From: Geomonas propionica
GTDB lineage: Bacteria > Desulfobacterota > Desulfuromonadia > Geobacterales > Geobacteraceae
Reading direction: 5' to 3'
Assembly: GCF_016458235.1 (NCBI RefSeq)
Contig: NZ_JAEMHK010000005.1
Span: forward strand, 186,001-250,000
DNA length: 64,000 nt
Positions 25,202 to 34,101 of this stretch are shown piece by piece; positions within the stretch are counted from its first letter, which is position 1; each line of letters starts with the position of its first letter. A program made the position numbers and the translations under genes. Below the pieces are notes generated by a model, which saw only the letters and a program-made list of their open reading frames with translations, was not told where the DNA came from and did not search any database.

Positions 25202-26171
25202 CACCCTGAGGGAGCTGCTCTCCGAGGAGGAACTGATCGGCTTTTACGAGCAGATGGTGCTTTGCCGTGAATTCGAGGAGAGCTGCGCCGAGCAGTACTC
25301 CAAGGGGCACATCACCGGCTTCCTGCACCTGTATTCGGGGCAGGAGGCGGTTGCCGTCGGCTGCACGGCGGGGCTGCAGCAAAAGGACTACATCCTCTCC
25401 GCCTACCGCGACCATGCCCAAGCCATCGTGCGCGGCGCGGATCCCAAGAAGGTGATGGCGGAGTTGTTCGGCAAGGCGACCGGTCTCTGCAAAGGGAAGG
25501 GGGGCTCCATGCACCTCTTCGCGCCGCAGCTCAACTTCATGGGGGGATACGCCATCGTCGGCGGCCAGTTCCCCATCGCGGTCGGGCTCGCCTGGGGGGG
25601 GCAGTTGCTCGAGGAGGACCGGGTCACCGCCTGTTTCTTCGGCGACGGCTCCATGAACCAGGGCACCTTCCACGAGTCGCTGAACTGGGCCCGCCTTTGG
25701 GACCTCCCGGTCCTGTTTATCTGCGAGAATAACTTCTACGGTATCGGCACCGAGGTGCACCGGGCCTCCGCCCAGGCCGCGCTGCACCGGCGCACCTGCG
25801 GCTACGACATCCCCAGCGAAAAGGTGGACGGCATGGACGTTATCGCCATGTACCAGGCCACCAAGCGGGCCGCCGAGTGGGTCAGGGAACGCCAGCGCCC
25901 GTACTTCATCGAGGCGGTCACCTACCGCTTCCGCGGGCATTCCATGTCGGACCCCGCCAAGTACCGCAGTTCATCCGAGACCGACGTCTGGAAAAGCCGC
26001 GACCCGATTATCAACCTCTCGCGCCGGCTCCTGGAAGAGGGGATCGCCACCCAGGAGCGGCTCGACGAGATCACCAAACGCTGCCTGGCCCGGGTGGAGG
26101 AGAGCGTTCGCTTCGCCGAGGAGTCGCCTTGGCCCGAGGACGCCGAGGTGTGGGAGGATATTTATGTCTGA
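25194..26171 (+). CDS. pdhA: Pyruvate dehydrogenase-type E1 component, alpha subunit
   Basis: A 325-residue thiamine-diphosphate E1 alpha. The cofactor motif is GDGSMNQGTFHESLNWARLW...NN, with YSGQEAVAVG, YRDHAQAI, KGGSMHLF and the phosphorylation-loop-like YRFRGHSMSDPAKYR. With E1 beta it decarboxylates a 2-oxoacid, most likely pyruvate, and loads lipoyl-E2. Acetoin dehydrogenase alpha (AcoA) is close in sequence and cannot be excluded. The ATG lies inside the end of the aconitase gene (8-base overlap), showing translational coupling. Confidence 0.9.
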   Translation: MADTLRELLSEEELIGFYEQMVLCREFEESCAEQYSKGHITGFLHLYSGQEAVAVGCTAGLQQKDYILSAYRDHAQAIVRGADPKKVMAELFGKATGLCKGKGGSMHLFAPQLNFMGGYAIVGGQFPIAVGLAWGGQLLEEDRVTACFFGDGSMNQGTFHESLNWARLWDLPVLFICENNFYGIGTEVHRASAQAALHRRTCGYDIPSEKVDGMDVIAMYQATKRAAEWVRERQRPYFIEAVTYRFRGHSMSDPAKYRSSSETDVWKSRDPIINLSRRLLEEGIATQERLDEITKRCLARVEESVRFAEESPWPEDAEVWEDIYV

Positions 26172-27150
26172 GATGACCTACCGCGACGCTATCAACCAGG
26201 CGCTTAAGGAAGAGATGCGGCGTGACAAGACGGTCGTCACGTACGGCGAGGACGTGGCGCTGTACGAGGGGGCCTTCAAGGTGACCCGGGGGCTCCTGTC
26301 GGAGTTCGGGGAGCTGCGGGTGCGGGACTGCCCCATATCGGAAAACACCATCGTCGGGGTCGCCGTCGGCGCGGCCATGGCAGGGGTCCGCCCGGTGGCT
26401 GAACTGATGACGGTGAACTTCGCCCTGCTCGCCATGGACCAGATCGTGAACCACATGGCCAAGGTGCGCTACATGTTCGGCGGGCAGACCACGGTCCCTA
26501 TGGTGATACGCATGCCGGGAGGGGGAGGGAGCCAGTTGGGCGCCCAGCACTCGCAGAGTCTGGAGAGCTACTTTATGCACTGCCCGGGCATGCTGGTCGC
26601 TTACCCGGCGACGCCGGCCGACGCCAAGGGGCTCCTGAAGAGTTCGATCCGCGACGATAACCCGGTTATCTTCCTGGAGCACGAACTCCTGTATAACAGC
26701 AAGGGGGAGGTTCCGGAAGACCCGGAGTTCCTGGTTCCCTTCGGCCAGGCCGCCGTCATGACGGAGGGTGACCAGGTGACCCTGGTGGGCTACGGCCGGA
26801 TGGCGATCCTCGCGCTGCAAGCCGCGCAGCAACTGGAAAAAGAGGGAGTCTCCTGCGAGGTGATCGACCTGCGCACACTGGCGCCGCTGGACATGGATAC
26901 GGTGCTCGCCTCGGTGAAAAAGACCGGGCGGGCCATGGTGATCGAAGAGTGCTGGAAAAGCGCGGGGCTTGGCGGTGATATCGCCTCCCGCATCTACGAG
27001 GGGTGCTTCGACACCCTGCTGGCGCCGGTACGCCGCGTCTCCGGCCTCGACGTGCCGATGCCTTATTCACGCAAGATCGAGAAGCTCTGCATCCCGCAGG
27101 TCGATGGGATCGTGCAGGGAGTACGCGACCTGCTCAACGAACCGTACTGA
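26164..27150 (+). CDS. pdhB: Pyruvate dehydrogenase-type E1 component, beta subunit
   Basis: A 328-residue E1 beta of the transketolase-like fold: YGEDVALYEGAFKVTRGL, ENTIVGVAVGAAMAG, RMPGGGGSQLGAQHSQSLE, and the C-terminal domain with EVIDLRTLAPLDMDTV and VIEECWKSAGLGG. It pairs with the upstream alpha subunit, overlapping it by 8 bases. Length and motifs match PdhB/AcoB. Confidence 0.92.
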   Translation: MSEMTYRDAINQALKEEMRRDKTVVTYGEDVALYEGAFKVTRGLLSEFGELRVRDCPISENTIVGVAVGAAMAGVRPVAELMTVNFALLAMDQIVNHMAKVRYMFGGQTTVPMVIRMPGGGGSQLGAQHSQSLESYFMHCPGMLVAYPATPADAKGLLKSSIRDDNPVIFLEHELLYNSKGEVPEDPEFLVPFGQAAVMTEGDQVTLVGYGRMAILALQAAQQLEKEGVSCEVIDLRTLAPLDMDTVLASVKKTGRAMVIEECWKSAGLGGDIASRIYEGCFDTLLAPVRRVSGLDVPMPYSRKIEKLCIPQVDGIVQGVRDLLNEPY

Positions 27151-27159
27151 GGAGCCGCC

Positions 27160-28599
27160 ATGAACGAAATCGTCATGCCTAAACTCTCCGATACCATGAC
27201 CGAGGGAAGGCTGGTCAGTTGGAAGAAGCGGGTAGGGGACGAGGTGCGCCGCGGAGAGGTAATCGCCGAGGTGGAGACCGACAAGGCGAACATGGAACTG
27301 GAAGCCTACGCTCCGGGGGTCTTGCTGGAGATCAAGGTGCAGCCAGGCGAAATGGTGCAGGTGGGGACGGTGATCGCTCTGGTCGGCAAGGCGGGTGAAA
27401 AGCCGGGCGCCGCCCCGGAGACCGAGGCGCCCAAGGAGGCCGCGGCTCCCGCTGACCAGGGGGGCGCCGCGCCTACCGCCCAGCCGGCCCGCGCCGAGGA
27501 CCTGGCCGAGCAGGAGGGGGAACACCAAGCTCCCGCTGCCCCGCCTGTCCCGGGAGAGGAAACGACCCAGCCGGCGACCGAATCCCCGGGTGCTCCAAAG
27601 CAGTACATACCGACCAGGGCTCCCTCCCCGGGCGGTCCTGCTCCGGAAACGGCACCCCCGGGGAGAGAACGGGCCGCTCCGGTGGTGCGCCGCCGCGCCA
27701 GGGAGTTAGGCATCGAGCTTGCGCAGGTTCACGGCAGCGGCCCGGAGGGGCGTATCCTGCTCCAGGACTTGGAGGGGGAGGGGCGTCACATTGCGGGAAC
27801 CGGCGCAACGACGCGTCCAGCCCCCCAGCCAGTCCAGCCCGAGCCGGGTCAACCGCAGGACCAGGCTGCCCGGCCGCAGGTCGAGGCTGCGCCTGAGAGA
27901 AGCAAGACCCCGGGGCCGAGACTGGTGCAGGAGGTAAAGGCGATGTCCCGGCTCAGGGCGGCGGTAGCCAAGACTGTCGCGGATTCCTGGGCACACATCC
28001 CTCATTTCACGGTAACCATGGACATCGCCATGGACGAGGCGGAGTCGGTTCGGCGCCAGTTGAAACAGGGAGGGATGCGGATCACGGTCAACGACCTCAT
28101 CGTCAAGGCGGTTACCCTCGCCTTGACCAAGTTTCCCCAACTGAACGCGAGCTTCGCGCAGGAGGGGCTGCAGTTTCACGGTGAGGTGAACGTAAGCGTG
28201 GCGGTGGGGGTGCCCGAGGGGGTGCTCATGCCGGTGATCCATGGCTGCCAGGACCTTTCCCTGCCCGCGATCGCCCAGGAGGCGGACCGGCTGGTGCAGC
28301 GGGCCAGGTCCGGCGCCCTGACCGAGAAGGAGATGACCGGCGGCACCTTCTCCGTCTCCAACCTGGGCATGTTCCAGGTCAGCAGCTTCAGTGCCGTCAT
28401 CCCGCCGTCCCAGGCGGGGGTGCTCGCTGTCGGGGCGGTGGTGGATGTTCCCGTGCTGCGCGCAGGTGTACTGGGGAACGCCAGGGTAATGAAGGTCACC
28501 CTCTCCGCAGACCACCGCGTGGTTGATGGCGCCTATGCCGCACAGTTCCTGGTCGAATTGCGGGACGTGCTGGAAAATCCGGTGCGCCTCCTCATGTAA
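27160..28599 (+). CDS. pdhC: Dihydrolipoamide acyltransferase (E2)
   Basis: 479 residues in the usual E2 order: one lipoyl domain (1-~78; lipoyl Lys42 in ETDKANME), a long Pro/Ala/Glu linker (~80-165), a peripheral-subunit binding domain (~168-205; VVRRRARELGIELAQVHGSGPEGRI), a second linker, and the catalytic domain (~255-479; SADHRVVDGAYAAQFL with the active His and Asp). It transfers the acyl group to CoA and forms the complex core. E3 (lipoamide dehydrogenase) is not encoded nearby, so it must be supplied from elsewhere. GAGGAGCC precedes the ATG. Confidence 0.93.
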   Translation: MNEIVMPKLSDTMTEGRLVSWKKRVGDEVRRGEVIAEVETDKANMELEAYAPGVLLEIKVQPGEMVQVGTVIALVGKAGEKPGAAPETEAPKEAAAPADQGGAAPTAQPARAEDLAEQEGEHQAPAAPPVPGEETTQPATESPGAPKQYIPTRAPSPGGPAPETAPPGRERAAPVVRRRARELGIELAQVHGSGPEGRILLQDLEGEGRHIAGTGATTRPAPQPVQPEPGQPQDQAARPQVEAAPERSKTPGPRLVQEVKAMSRLRAAVAKTVADSWAHIPHFTVTMDIAMDEAESVRRQLKQGGMRITVNDLIVKAVTLALTKFPQLNASFAQEGLQFHGEVNVSVAVGVPEGVLMPVIHGCQDLSLPAIAQEADRLVQRARSGALTEKEMTGGTFSVSNLGMFQVSSFSAVIPPSQAGVLAVGAVVDVPVLRAGVLGNARVMKVTLSADHRVVDGAYAAQFLVELRDVLENPVRLLM

Positions 28600-28603
28600 C
28601 CGA

Positions 28604-28640
28604 AAAGGGGCGGGCCTTCGGCCTGCCCCTCGTTCTTTCC
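28604..28640 (+). terminator. Terminator of the aconitase-pdh operon
   Basis: AGGGGCGGGCC (28606-28616) pairs with GGCCTGCCCCT (28620-28630) around TTC, followed by CGTTCTTT. The stem is strong and the T-tract weak. Confidence 0.75.
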
Positions 28641-28767
28641 CGTCACCCGCATCACTGTCGTTCACTTCCCCTTCCTGCTGCTCTTGGTCTCGTCTCTGTT
28701 CCCGCCCACAGCCCGCGCCTGCACCTCCACTGGCCGGGGGCTCTCCCTTTTTTTCTCATTATCCTGC

Positions 28768-28794
28768 TAAAGAATGGTTCCCATGAGCCGATAG
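28768..28794 (+). promoter_or_regulatory. FliA (sigma-28) type promoter of the lone CheY gene
   Basis: TAAAGAAT (28768-28775), exactly 11 bases, and GCCGATAG (28787-28794) closely match the FliA consensus TAAAGTTT-N11-GCCGATAA. The start would be near 28802, ~70 bases before the ATG. This ties the gene to the flagellar-chemotaxis regulon. Confidence 0.75.
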
Positions 28795-28870
28795 GAAAAA
28801 GTGCTGCCGGGCACAAACTCTGAAAGGAGCGCCTGTCGGCACCAACGCACACCTAAACTGGGGGAAGGCT

Positions 28871-29266
28871 ATGAAGTGCTTGATAGTAGATGACGAGGCT
28901 TTTTGCCGTGACTTTGTCGCCACCTTGCTCAGCGCGACGGCCGATTGTCACCAGGCCAGCAGCGGCATGGAGGCACTGGAGAAATACAACACCGCCCTGG
29001 CGGGCGACGATCCGTTCGACCTGGTGATCATGGACATCATGATGCCCGGGATGAGCGGCCACGACGCGGCCAAGGCGATCAGGCATATCGAGAAGGAGCA
29101 GAAACCGGCCAAGCGGGTGAACATCGTCATGCTGACCGCGCTGAACTCCTCCAACGACGCCATGGAGTCCTTCTGCAACGCGCAATCGGCGGCCTACCTG
29201 GTGAAGCCGGTCTCCAAAGAGGGGCTTTTCAACGTGCTGTCCAAACTCGGACTAATGAAACGCTAG
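28871..29266 (+). CDS. Single-domain response regulator, CheY-like
   Basis: A 131-residue receiver domain only. Acidic pocket Asp7-Asp8 (VDDEA), phospho-acceptor Asp55 (VIMDIMMPGMSG), Thr in MLTALN and Lys in LVKPVSKEGL are present. With no output domain it should act by binding a partner, as CheY does with FliM. A FliA-type promoter upstream and a convergent MCP gene downstream support a chemotaxis role. GGGGGAAGGCT precedes the ATG. Confidence 0.9.
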   Translation: MKCLIVDDEAFCRDFVATLLSATADCHQASSGMEALEKYNTALAGDDPFDLVIMDIMMPGMSGHDAAKAIRHIEKEQKPAKRVNIVMLTALNSSNDAMESFCNAQSAAYLVKPVSKEGLFNVLSKLGLMKR

Positions 29267-29273
29267 ACCTTCA

Positions 29274-29312
29274 CGGGGCGCTGCAGCCTCAGACCGGCCG
29301 GCTGCAGCCCCA
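29274..29312. terminator. Hairpin between convergent cheY-like and MCP genes
   Basis: GGGGCG-CTGCAGCC (29275-29288) pairs with GGCTGCAG-CCCC (29300-29311). There is no clear T-run in either direction, so it may be a weak terminator. Confidence 0.45.
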
Positions 29313-29318
29313 CCATTT

Positions 29319-30938
29319 CTAGGCTACCTTGAACTGGGCCACCAGTGTGCCCAGGTCGTCCGACAGGTTCGCCAGCTCCGCAGCCGCGAGCGACGAATCC
29401 TGTGATCCCTGTACGGTTACCTGCACCACCTCAGATATCCTGGAGATGTTGCCGGTTATCTCGCTGATGGTGGCCGTCTGCTCCTCCGCCGCGGTGGCGA
29501 TCTGGTTTACCTGCATGCTTACCGCGTTGATCTGGTCCAGGATCTCCTGCAGCGCGGCGCCGGACTTGGCGGCTTCCTCAGTTCCATGCTGCACCTCGCG
29601 CACACCTTCCTCCATCGCCAGCACCGCTCCCTTGGTTTCTCCCTGAATCGCCTTGATCATCTCGCCGATCTCTCGCGTCGCCTTGGTGGTGCGTTCCGCC
29701 AGGGCGCGCACCTCGTCGGCAACGACCGCGAAACCGCGCCCTTGTTCCCCGGCCCGCGCCGCTTCGATGGCGGCGTTGAGCGCAAGCAGGTTGGTCTGGT
29801 CGGCGATGTCCTCGATGGTGCCCACGATGGCGCCGATCTGGTCCGAGCGCTCCCCGAGGCTTTCCACGGTTCGGGAGGTCGCGTTGACACGGTCCGCAAT
29901 CCGGTTCATCACCTCGACTGTTTGAGCCACCACCTGTGCCCCGGTTTCGGCAGCGCTACTGGCCTGTTTTGAGTTTCTGGCCGCCTCATGGCAGTTGAGC
30001 GCGATCTCGTTGGAGGTGGCGGACATCTGCTCGCTTGCGGTGGCAACGGTCTGGGCCTGGCAGGCGACCTGCTCCGCGCCGTTGGCCATTTGCTCGGAAC
30101 TGCGCTGCAGTAAGCTCGACGACGCCGCAATGCCGCTGGAGATGTCTCCGGTGCGCGTCACCACTTCCCGTAGATGCTGCAGCATGTTGCCGATGGCAAC
30201 CATGAGACGGCCGGTTTCGGCCGACTCGTCACCCTCGATCTTGGCTGTCAGGTCCCGTTGCGCGATGCGTCCCGCGGTGGCCACGGCGATGCGCAGCGGC
30301 GCTGCAATGCACCTGTCCAACCACATCGCCCCCCAAATAGAGCTGCCGATGGCTGCGAGCAGCAGGGCGAGGATGGCTAGCCTGACGCCACGCACGCTTC
30401 CCGGAGCCTGCACCTGCGCCGCCCCCTGGTCAGCGATGGCACCGGCAAGTTGAGCCAGCGTTCCCTGGATCTCCCCGCGTCTTGTCTTAAGGTCCCGCAG
30501 CGCCTGGAGCGCCAGCCCCTTGTCCCCGAGGTTGATCAGCTGCAGTGCCCTGCTGCGCGCCGCTTGGGCCGCGGCGACCTTCGTGGAGAGGGTTTGAAAT
30601 AGGGCTTTGTCCTTGTCGGTGGATGGCGCCGCTTTCAGTTTGGCGACTTGGTCGGAAATTCCCTTCTCGGTGGCGGCCGCCGCGCTCAATTCGGACCGTG
30701 CGTCCGACATGCCTCCAGTCGTCAGCGCCTCGGCCAGGCGCTGACCGGCGCCTGCGTTTGCGGCACCAATCTCCGCTATGGATCGCATCTGTGCCAACTG
30801 CCGCTCGGCTTGGCTGCGGGCGCCGCTGGAAGCGGCACGGTTGCCATACAATGCGGTGATGGACAGGATCACCGATACCGCGGCGCTGATGCCAAAGCCG
30901 ACAATAAGTTTTGCCCTGAGGTCCAAGTTAGTGCCCAT
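29319..30938 (-). CDS. Methyl-accepting chemotaxis protein
   Basis: A 539-residue chemoreceptor. A transmembrane helix at about 10-30 is followed by a ~150-residue Ala-rich, mostly helical periplasmic region resembling the 4HB_MCP type ([17 protein letters not shown]), a second membrane helix (~186-206), HAMP, and a long signalling domain with the hairpin tip [19 protein letters not shown] split around the highly conserved [32 protein letters not shown]. It ends without a CheR-docking pentapeptide. Start ATG 30938 is preferred over an upstream in-frame ATG at 30962 because GGGAGG lies 5-8 bases ahead. Confidence 0.94.
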   Translation of the reverse strand: MGTNLDLRAKLIVGFGISAAVSVILSITALYGNRAASSGARSQAERQLAQMRSIAEIGAANAGAGQRLAEALTTGGMSDARSELSAAAATEKGISDQVAKLKAAPSTDKDKALFQTLSTKVAAAQAARSRALQLINLGDKGLALQALRDLKTRRGEIQGTLAQLAGAIADQGAAQVQAPGSVRGVRLAILALLLAAIGSSIWGAMWLDRCIAAPLRIAVATAGRIAQRDLTAKIEGDESAETGRLMVAIGNMLQHLREVVTRTGDISSGIAASSSLLQRSSEQMANGAEQVACQAQTVATASEQMSATSNEIALNCHEAARNSKQASSAAETGAQVVAQTVEVMNRIADRVNATSRTVESLGERSDQIGAIVGTIEDIADQTNLLALNAAIEAARAGEQGRGFAVVADEVRALAERTTKATREIGEMIKAIQGETKGAVLAMEEGVREVQHGTEEAAKSGAALQEILDQINAVSMQVNQIATAAEEQTATISEITGNISRISEVVQVTVQGSQDSSLAAAELANLSDDLGTLVAQFKVA

Positions 30939-30990
30939 CCCCCGCCTCCCTTGAGCTGCCAATCTGGTGGAAAAATTAAAACAAATTCAT

Positions 30991-31018
30991 AGTATAGGGT
31001 GGGATGTCGACCTGTCAA
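30991..31018 (-). promoter_or_regulatory. Predicted sigma-70 promoter of the MCP gene
   Basis: On the minus strand TTGACA (31018-31013), a 16-base spacer, and TATACT (30996-30991). The leader would be about 45 bases. Confidence 0.65.
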
Positions 31019-31167
31019 GACGGCCCGGCTACGGGCAGGCAGGACGACCCTTCTGACGATAAACCTGTAACCGGAACCGGCGTCATTTGTCTTTGCAGCC
31101 GACTCCCCCTGTGCTAGGTTGCGCCAACAGGTAGTGCCAGATATGACCGTAAAGGAGTCGCTATTTC

Positions 31168-31605
31168 ATGGACGAAAAATTGAAACAGGCTATTTTTCGG
31201 CAGGTTGAACTGGAGCCCTTCGCTCAGACCTTGAAGATGGAGCTGGTGCAGCTCGAGGAGGGATTTTCCGCCGTGGAGATGTCTTACGACGCGGGGGTGA
31301 TGAACAATATGTTCGGACGGGCCCACGGCGGCGCGATCTTTTCGCTCGTCGACGAGGCCTTCGAAACCGTGTGCCAGACCGTCGGCTGTGTCACGGTAGC
31401 CCTCAACGTCTCGGTGAACTTCGTGGCAAGCCCGGAATTGGGAGCGAGGCTAAGGGCTGAAGCCAGAGAAGTCAACAGCACCAGGAAAACGGCAAGCTAC
31501 GACATAAAGGTCCACGACCAGAACGGTATACTCATAGCAGTATGTCAGGCACTGGCATATCGAACGGGAAAGCCGCTTCCCTTTGTCTCACCAGAGCAAG
31601 CTTAG
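31168..31605 (+). CDS. PaaI-family hotdog thioesterase
   Basis: A 145-residue hotdog-fold protein. NMFGRAHGGAIFSLVDEAFE matches the PaaI active-site region (HGG plus an acidic residue on the long helix), followed by NVSVNFVASPELGARLRAEA. Such enzymes hydrolyse acyl-CoA thioesters, often aromatic or short-chain ones. The substrate is not evident. The ATG has AAAGGAG upstream. It is convergent with the rhomboid gene with only 23 bases between stops. Confidence 0.88.
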   Translation: MDEKLKQAIFRQVELEPFAQTLKMELVQLEEGFSAVEMSYDAGVMNNMFGRAHGGAIFSLVDEAFETVCQTVGCVTVALNVSVNFVASPELGARLRAEAREVNSTRKTASYDIKVHDQNGILIAVCQALAYRTGKPLPFVSPEQA

Positions 31606-31628
31606 CTAGAAGCATCCACGATTCATCG

Positions 31629-32582
31629 TTAGCCGGACTGGCCGATGGCCAGCCACCAAGCGTAAAGCACCACCGAAGCGCTGGCCAGCGCGAGCAGGGC
31701 GTTGGCCAGACGCCCCGGCCTACCCAAGTAACTCACCAGCAGTTCCGCTACAAACCCGAACAGACAGCCGAACATGAACCCGAACAGGTGCGCACCGAGA
31801 TCGGTCCTTTCCCCTTCCGTGCCCAAAAGCACCAGTAGCGACAGCGCCGCGGCGATGGGGAGTGGCCAGCGCCTGCGCAGGTGGTGCCGGTAGCGCATCA
31901 TGGTGAGGGCGCCCAGGATGCCGACCGCGCCGAACACCGCAGTGGAAGCCCCTACCGAGGTATGGCTCGGGAGCTGGACGTAGGCGTTAGCCAGGTTACC
32001 GCAGATGCCTGAGGCGAGGAGCAGGGTCCAGGCGAACCCCGAGCCCAGGTCCCGGCAGAGGTAGACGATGAAGACCCCGCCGATGGCCAGGTTGCTCACC
32101 AGGTGCAGCGCGTCCGCGTGCAGCGTGAGGGCTGTCACCAGGCGCCACCACTCACCCTTGAGGATCAGGCCGGCGTGGGCGTTGCCGATGTCGAGCCAGT
32201 CAACCGGATAGTGTCCCAGGATCTTCAGGTCCAGGTTGGTGAGGTTGTGGAAGGTGGCCAGCAGGATCAGGATGGAGAGGGTAGGGAGGGTGTTCTCCTT
32301 CATGGGGTGCACCGGTGGCAAAAACGGCGGCCAGTTGCGGTTCTCATCCACATAGAGGTTCAACTCGCGGCAGGCGGCGTCGTAGTTCTCCGGGGCGACC
32401 CACACCTGCCACCCCCGCGGTCCCGGCTCGAGCCGGCACTCGATGAAGCGTGATTCCAGCACCAGCGCCCACAGGCGGGCCTGGCGCAGGGACAGTTTTC
32501 GCCCGCGTTCCTCCACCCGCCAGACCGGGACGATTCGCCAATCGTCCTGCGGTGCTACGCTATGATCCTGGTCCTCGGTCAT
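31629..32582 (-). CDS. Rhomboid-family intramembrane serine protease
   Basis: 317 residues: a soluble N-terminal part of ~105 residues (WRVEERGRKLSLRQARLWALVL) and a six- to seven-helix membrane domain. The rhomboid signature is visible: HADALHLVSNLAIGG on an early helix, catalytic Ser in VGASTAVFGAVG and catalytic His in LGAHLFGFMFG. Family members cut transmembrane segments inside the bilayer; the target is unknown. The frame is open to 32666. Start ATG 32582 (MTEDQDHS) is a judgement, as neither start has a strong ribosome site. Confidence 0.88.
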   Translation of the reverse strand: MTEDQDHSVAPQDDWRIVPVWRVEERGRKLSLRQARLWALVLESRFIECRLEPGPRGWQVWVAPENYDAACRELNLYVDENRNWPPFLPPVHPMKENTLPTLSILILLATFHNLTNLDLKILGHYPVDWLDIGNAHAGLILKGEWWRLVTALTLHADALHLVSNLAIGGVFIVYLCRDLGSGFAWTLLLASGICGNLANAYVQLPSHTSVGASTAVFGAVGILGALTMMRYRHHLRRRWPLPIAAALSLLVLLGTEGERTDLGAHLFGFMFGCLFGFVAELLVSYLGRPGRLANALLALASASVVLYAWWLAIGQSG

Positions 32583-32969
32583 GCCGGGCAGTATGTCAGA
32601 TCCTTCCGGCGTCGTCACCAACAAATGGGAAGCGCCGCCGCAGGTTTTGCCTTCTTGTCGCTCCATCGTTTGTACCTGCAGGCGGCCGCTCCAACCGCGG
32701 CTCCGCCTTCCTTGACTATTTTTATCGCAGTGCTAAAAGAACCTAGTGCTGACGGACGGTTAAATCAAGGGGGGCGGAAAGATTGATTCCAAGGAGAAAC
32801 GAGGATGCGATCCAGGGTCAGGCTGATCAAAACGGCGGTCCCGCCACTGCTTGCAGCTGGAACTTGCAACGCTCCCGGTTGCAGGAACCGGCATCCTTCA
32901 CGCAGGTGGCCGATCAGGATGCGCTGGCACCGCCGGTTGATCCGCATCGGCAAGAGGAGGTACGTCAAC

Positions 32970-33362
32970 ATGATCAGTGACAAGATAAGGGAACTGGCCG
33001 AGCAGGTGGGTCATGCCTTCGTCGCGACCTGCGATACCGGCGGTCATCCGCATCTCGCCGCGGGCCGTGGCATTGCCCTGTTCCAGCCGAATCGTCTGGT
33101 GTTCGAGTCCTGGTTCTGCCCCACCACGATGAAAAACCTGCAGGGTAACCCCCACGTTTCGGTGGTGGTTGCCGACGATGCGGGAAACGGGTACCAGTTC
33201 GTGGGGAAGGTGGAGAAGGCGACCGATACTGCGGTCTTGAACGGATATGCCCCTGAACTCGAGCCTGCCGGATTGCCGCAGGTGCAGTGGAGGCTCGAGA
33301 TCAGGGTAGAAGGCGTGATGGCTTTTACTGCCGATGCTCATTCGGATCGCCCGCTCGGCTAG
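32970..33362 (+). CDS. Pyridoxamine 5'-phosphate oxidase-family flavin protein
   Basis: A 130-residue split-barrel protein of the PNPOx-like FMN-binding family: HAFVATCDTGGHPHLAAGRG, FESWFCPTTMKNLQGNPHVSVVV, then GYQFVGKVEKATDTAV. The frame is open upstream to 32805, but ATG 32970 has AGAGGAGG at good spacing and starts the domain. It is far too short for true PdxH. Such proteins bind FMN, haem or F420; the reaction here is unknown. It is convergent with the DUF2007/DoxX pair. Confidence 0.85.
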   Translation: MISDKIRELAEQVGHAFVATCDTGGHPHLAAGRGIALFQPNRLVFESWFCPTTMKNLQGNPHVSVVVADDAGNGYQFVGKVEKATDTAVLNGYAPELEPAGLPQVQWRLEIRVEGVMAFTADAHSDRPLG

Positions 33363-33382
33363 GGTGCGGGCCGCTGACAGCG

Positions 33383-33562
33383 TTACTGCGTCTTGAGGAG
33401 CAGTTCTTCCGCCCTGGGCAGGTCTTCCTCCGCTACCTCAATTTCACCTGTTACATCTTCCTGGGCTTTGCCCGTCACGAAATACTCGATACCGCCTTGT
33501 TTCAGCACCGCCTCAACGCGGGCCAGTTCTGCTTCATTCTTGGCATCATAGAACTTCACCAT
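33383..33562 (-). CDS. DUF2007-family small protein
   Basis: A 59-residue protein reading MVKFYDAKNEAELARVEAVL and then KQGGIEYFVTG, ending EVAEEDLPRAEELLLK. This is the DUF2007 pattern (two beta-alpha units ending in a signal-transduction-like helix). The role is unknown. GGAGGATGAACC precedes the ATG. It lies 29 bases downstream of the DoxX gene on the same strand and is probably co-transcribed. Confidence 0.85.
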   Translation of the reverse strand: MVKFYDAKNEAELARVEAVLKQGGIEYFVTGKAQEDVTGEIEVAEEDLPRAEELLLKTQ

Positions 33563-33591
33563 GGTTCATCCTCCTTGTTCGCTGGTGCGCT

Positions 33592-34101
33592 TCAGAGGTG
33601 CGAGGGAGGCTGGACGGTCAGCTCCGCCTCTCTTGCCGCTCGCTCGCGGTTTATCCTGCTGCGCGGGCTTTCCAGTGCACGATCGAGGGACCAGCGGCCT
33701 GCGCCCCAGATCACGAGACTTACCGCCACCGTGATGGCGAGCAGCGGAAACTCCACGCCCGGGGAGAGCTGTTTGCCGCTCCAGGTGGTCAGAAATCCGT
33801 TGTCGTAGTTAAGCACCCCAAGCGATGCCAGCATCATCACGATTATGGCGACGGCTGCTATCCTTACGTAGGCTCCCAGCATCAGTGCCATACCTCCGAA
33901 GAACTGGGTCATGATGAACAGGACGCCGATTATCTTCGGCAATCCAAGCTGTGTGGTCAGCACAGCCATTGCGTGCTCAAAGCCCAGCCCCCAGAACCAT
34001 CCTAGCAGATTTTGGGCACCATGTAGAAACATCACGAGGCCCAGTCCTACTCTCAGTACCGTTCCCGTCCAACTGTCGTTGGTCAGCAGCAACCTTTCCA
34101 T
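33592..34101 (-). CDS. DoxX-family membrane protein
   Basis: A 169-residue protein with four hydrophobic helices and the DoxX landmarks RVGLGLVMFLHGAQNLLGWF, FFGGMALMLGAYVRIAA and an EFPLLAITVAVSLVIWGAGRWSLD end. DoxX relatives are inner-membrane proteins, some with quinone-linked oxidoreductase roles; specific activity is unknown. Start ATG 34101 has AGGAGG 6 bases upstream; the in-frame longer form from 34137 would include that site. The C-terminal tail is Arg/Glu-rich. Confidence 0.88.
   Translation of the reverse strand: MERLLLTNDSWTGTVLRVGLGLVMFLHGAQNLLGWFWGLGFEHAMAVLTTQLGLPKIIGVLFIMTQFFGGMALMLGAYVRIAAVAIIVMMLASLGVLNYDNGFLTTWSGKQLSPGVEFPLLAITVAVSLVIWGAGRWSLDRALESPRSRINRERAAREAELTVQPPSHL

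Noticed and set aside
28795-28870. Structured RNA in the cheY leader (GTGCTGCCG...CGGCAC)
   Set aside because: The pairing is short and interrupted, and the segment is explained as a short leader after the FliA-type promoter.
32805-32969. N-terminal extension of the PNPOx-like gene from an upstream ATG
   Set aside because: The added residues are Arg-rich and unrelated to the family, while ATG 32970 has a strong ribosome site and begins the domain.
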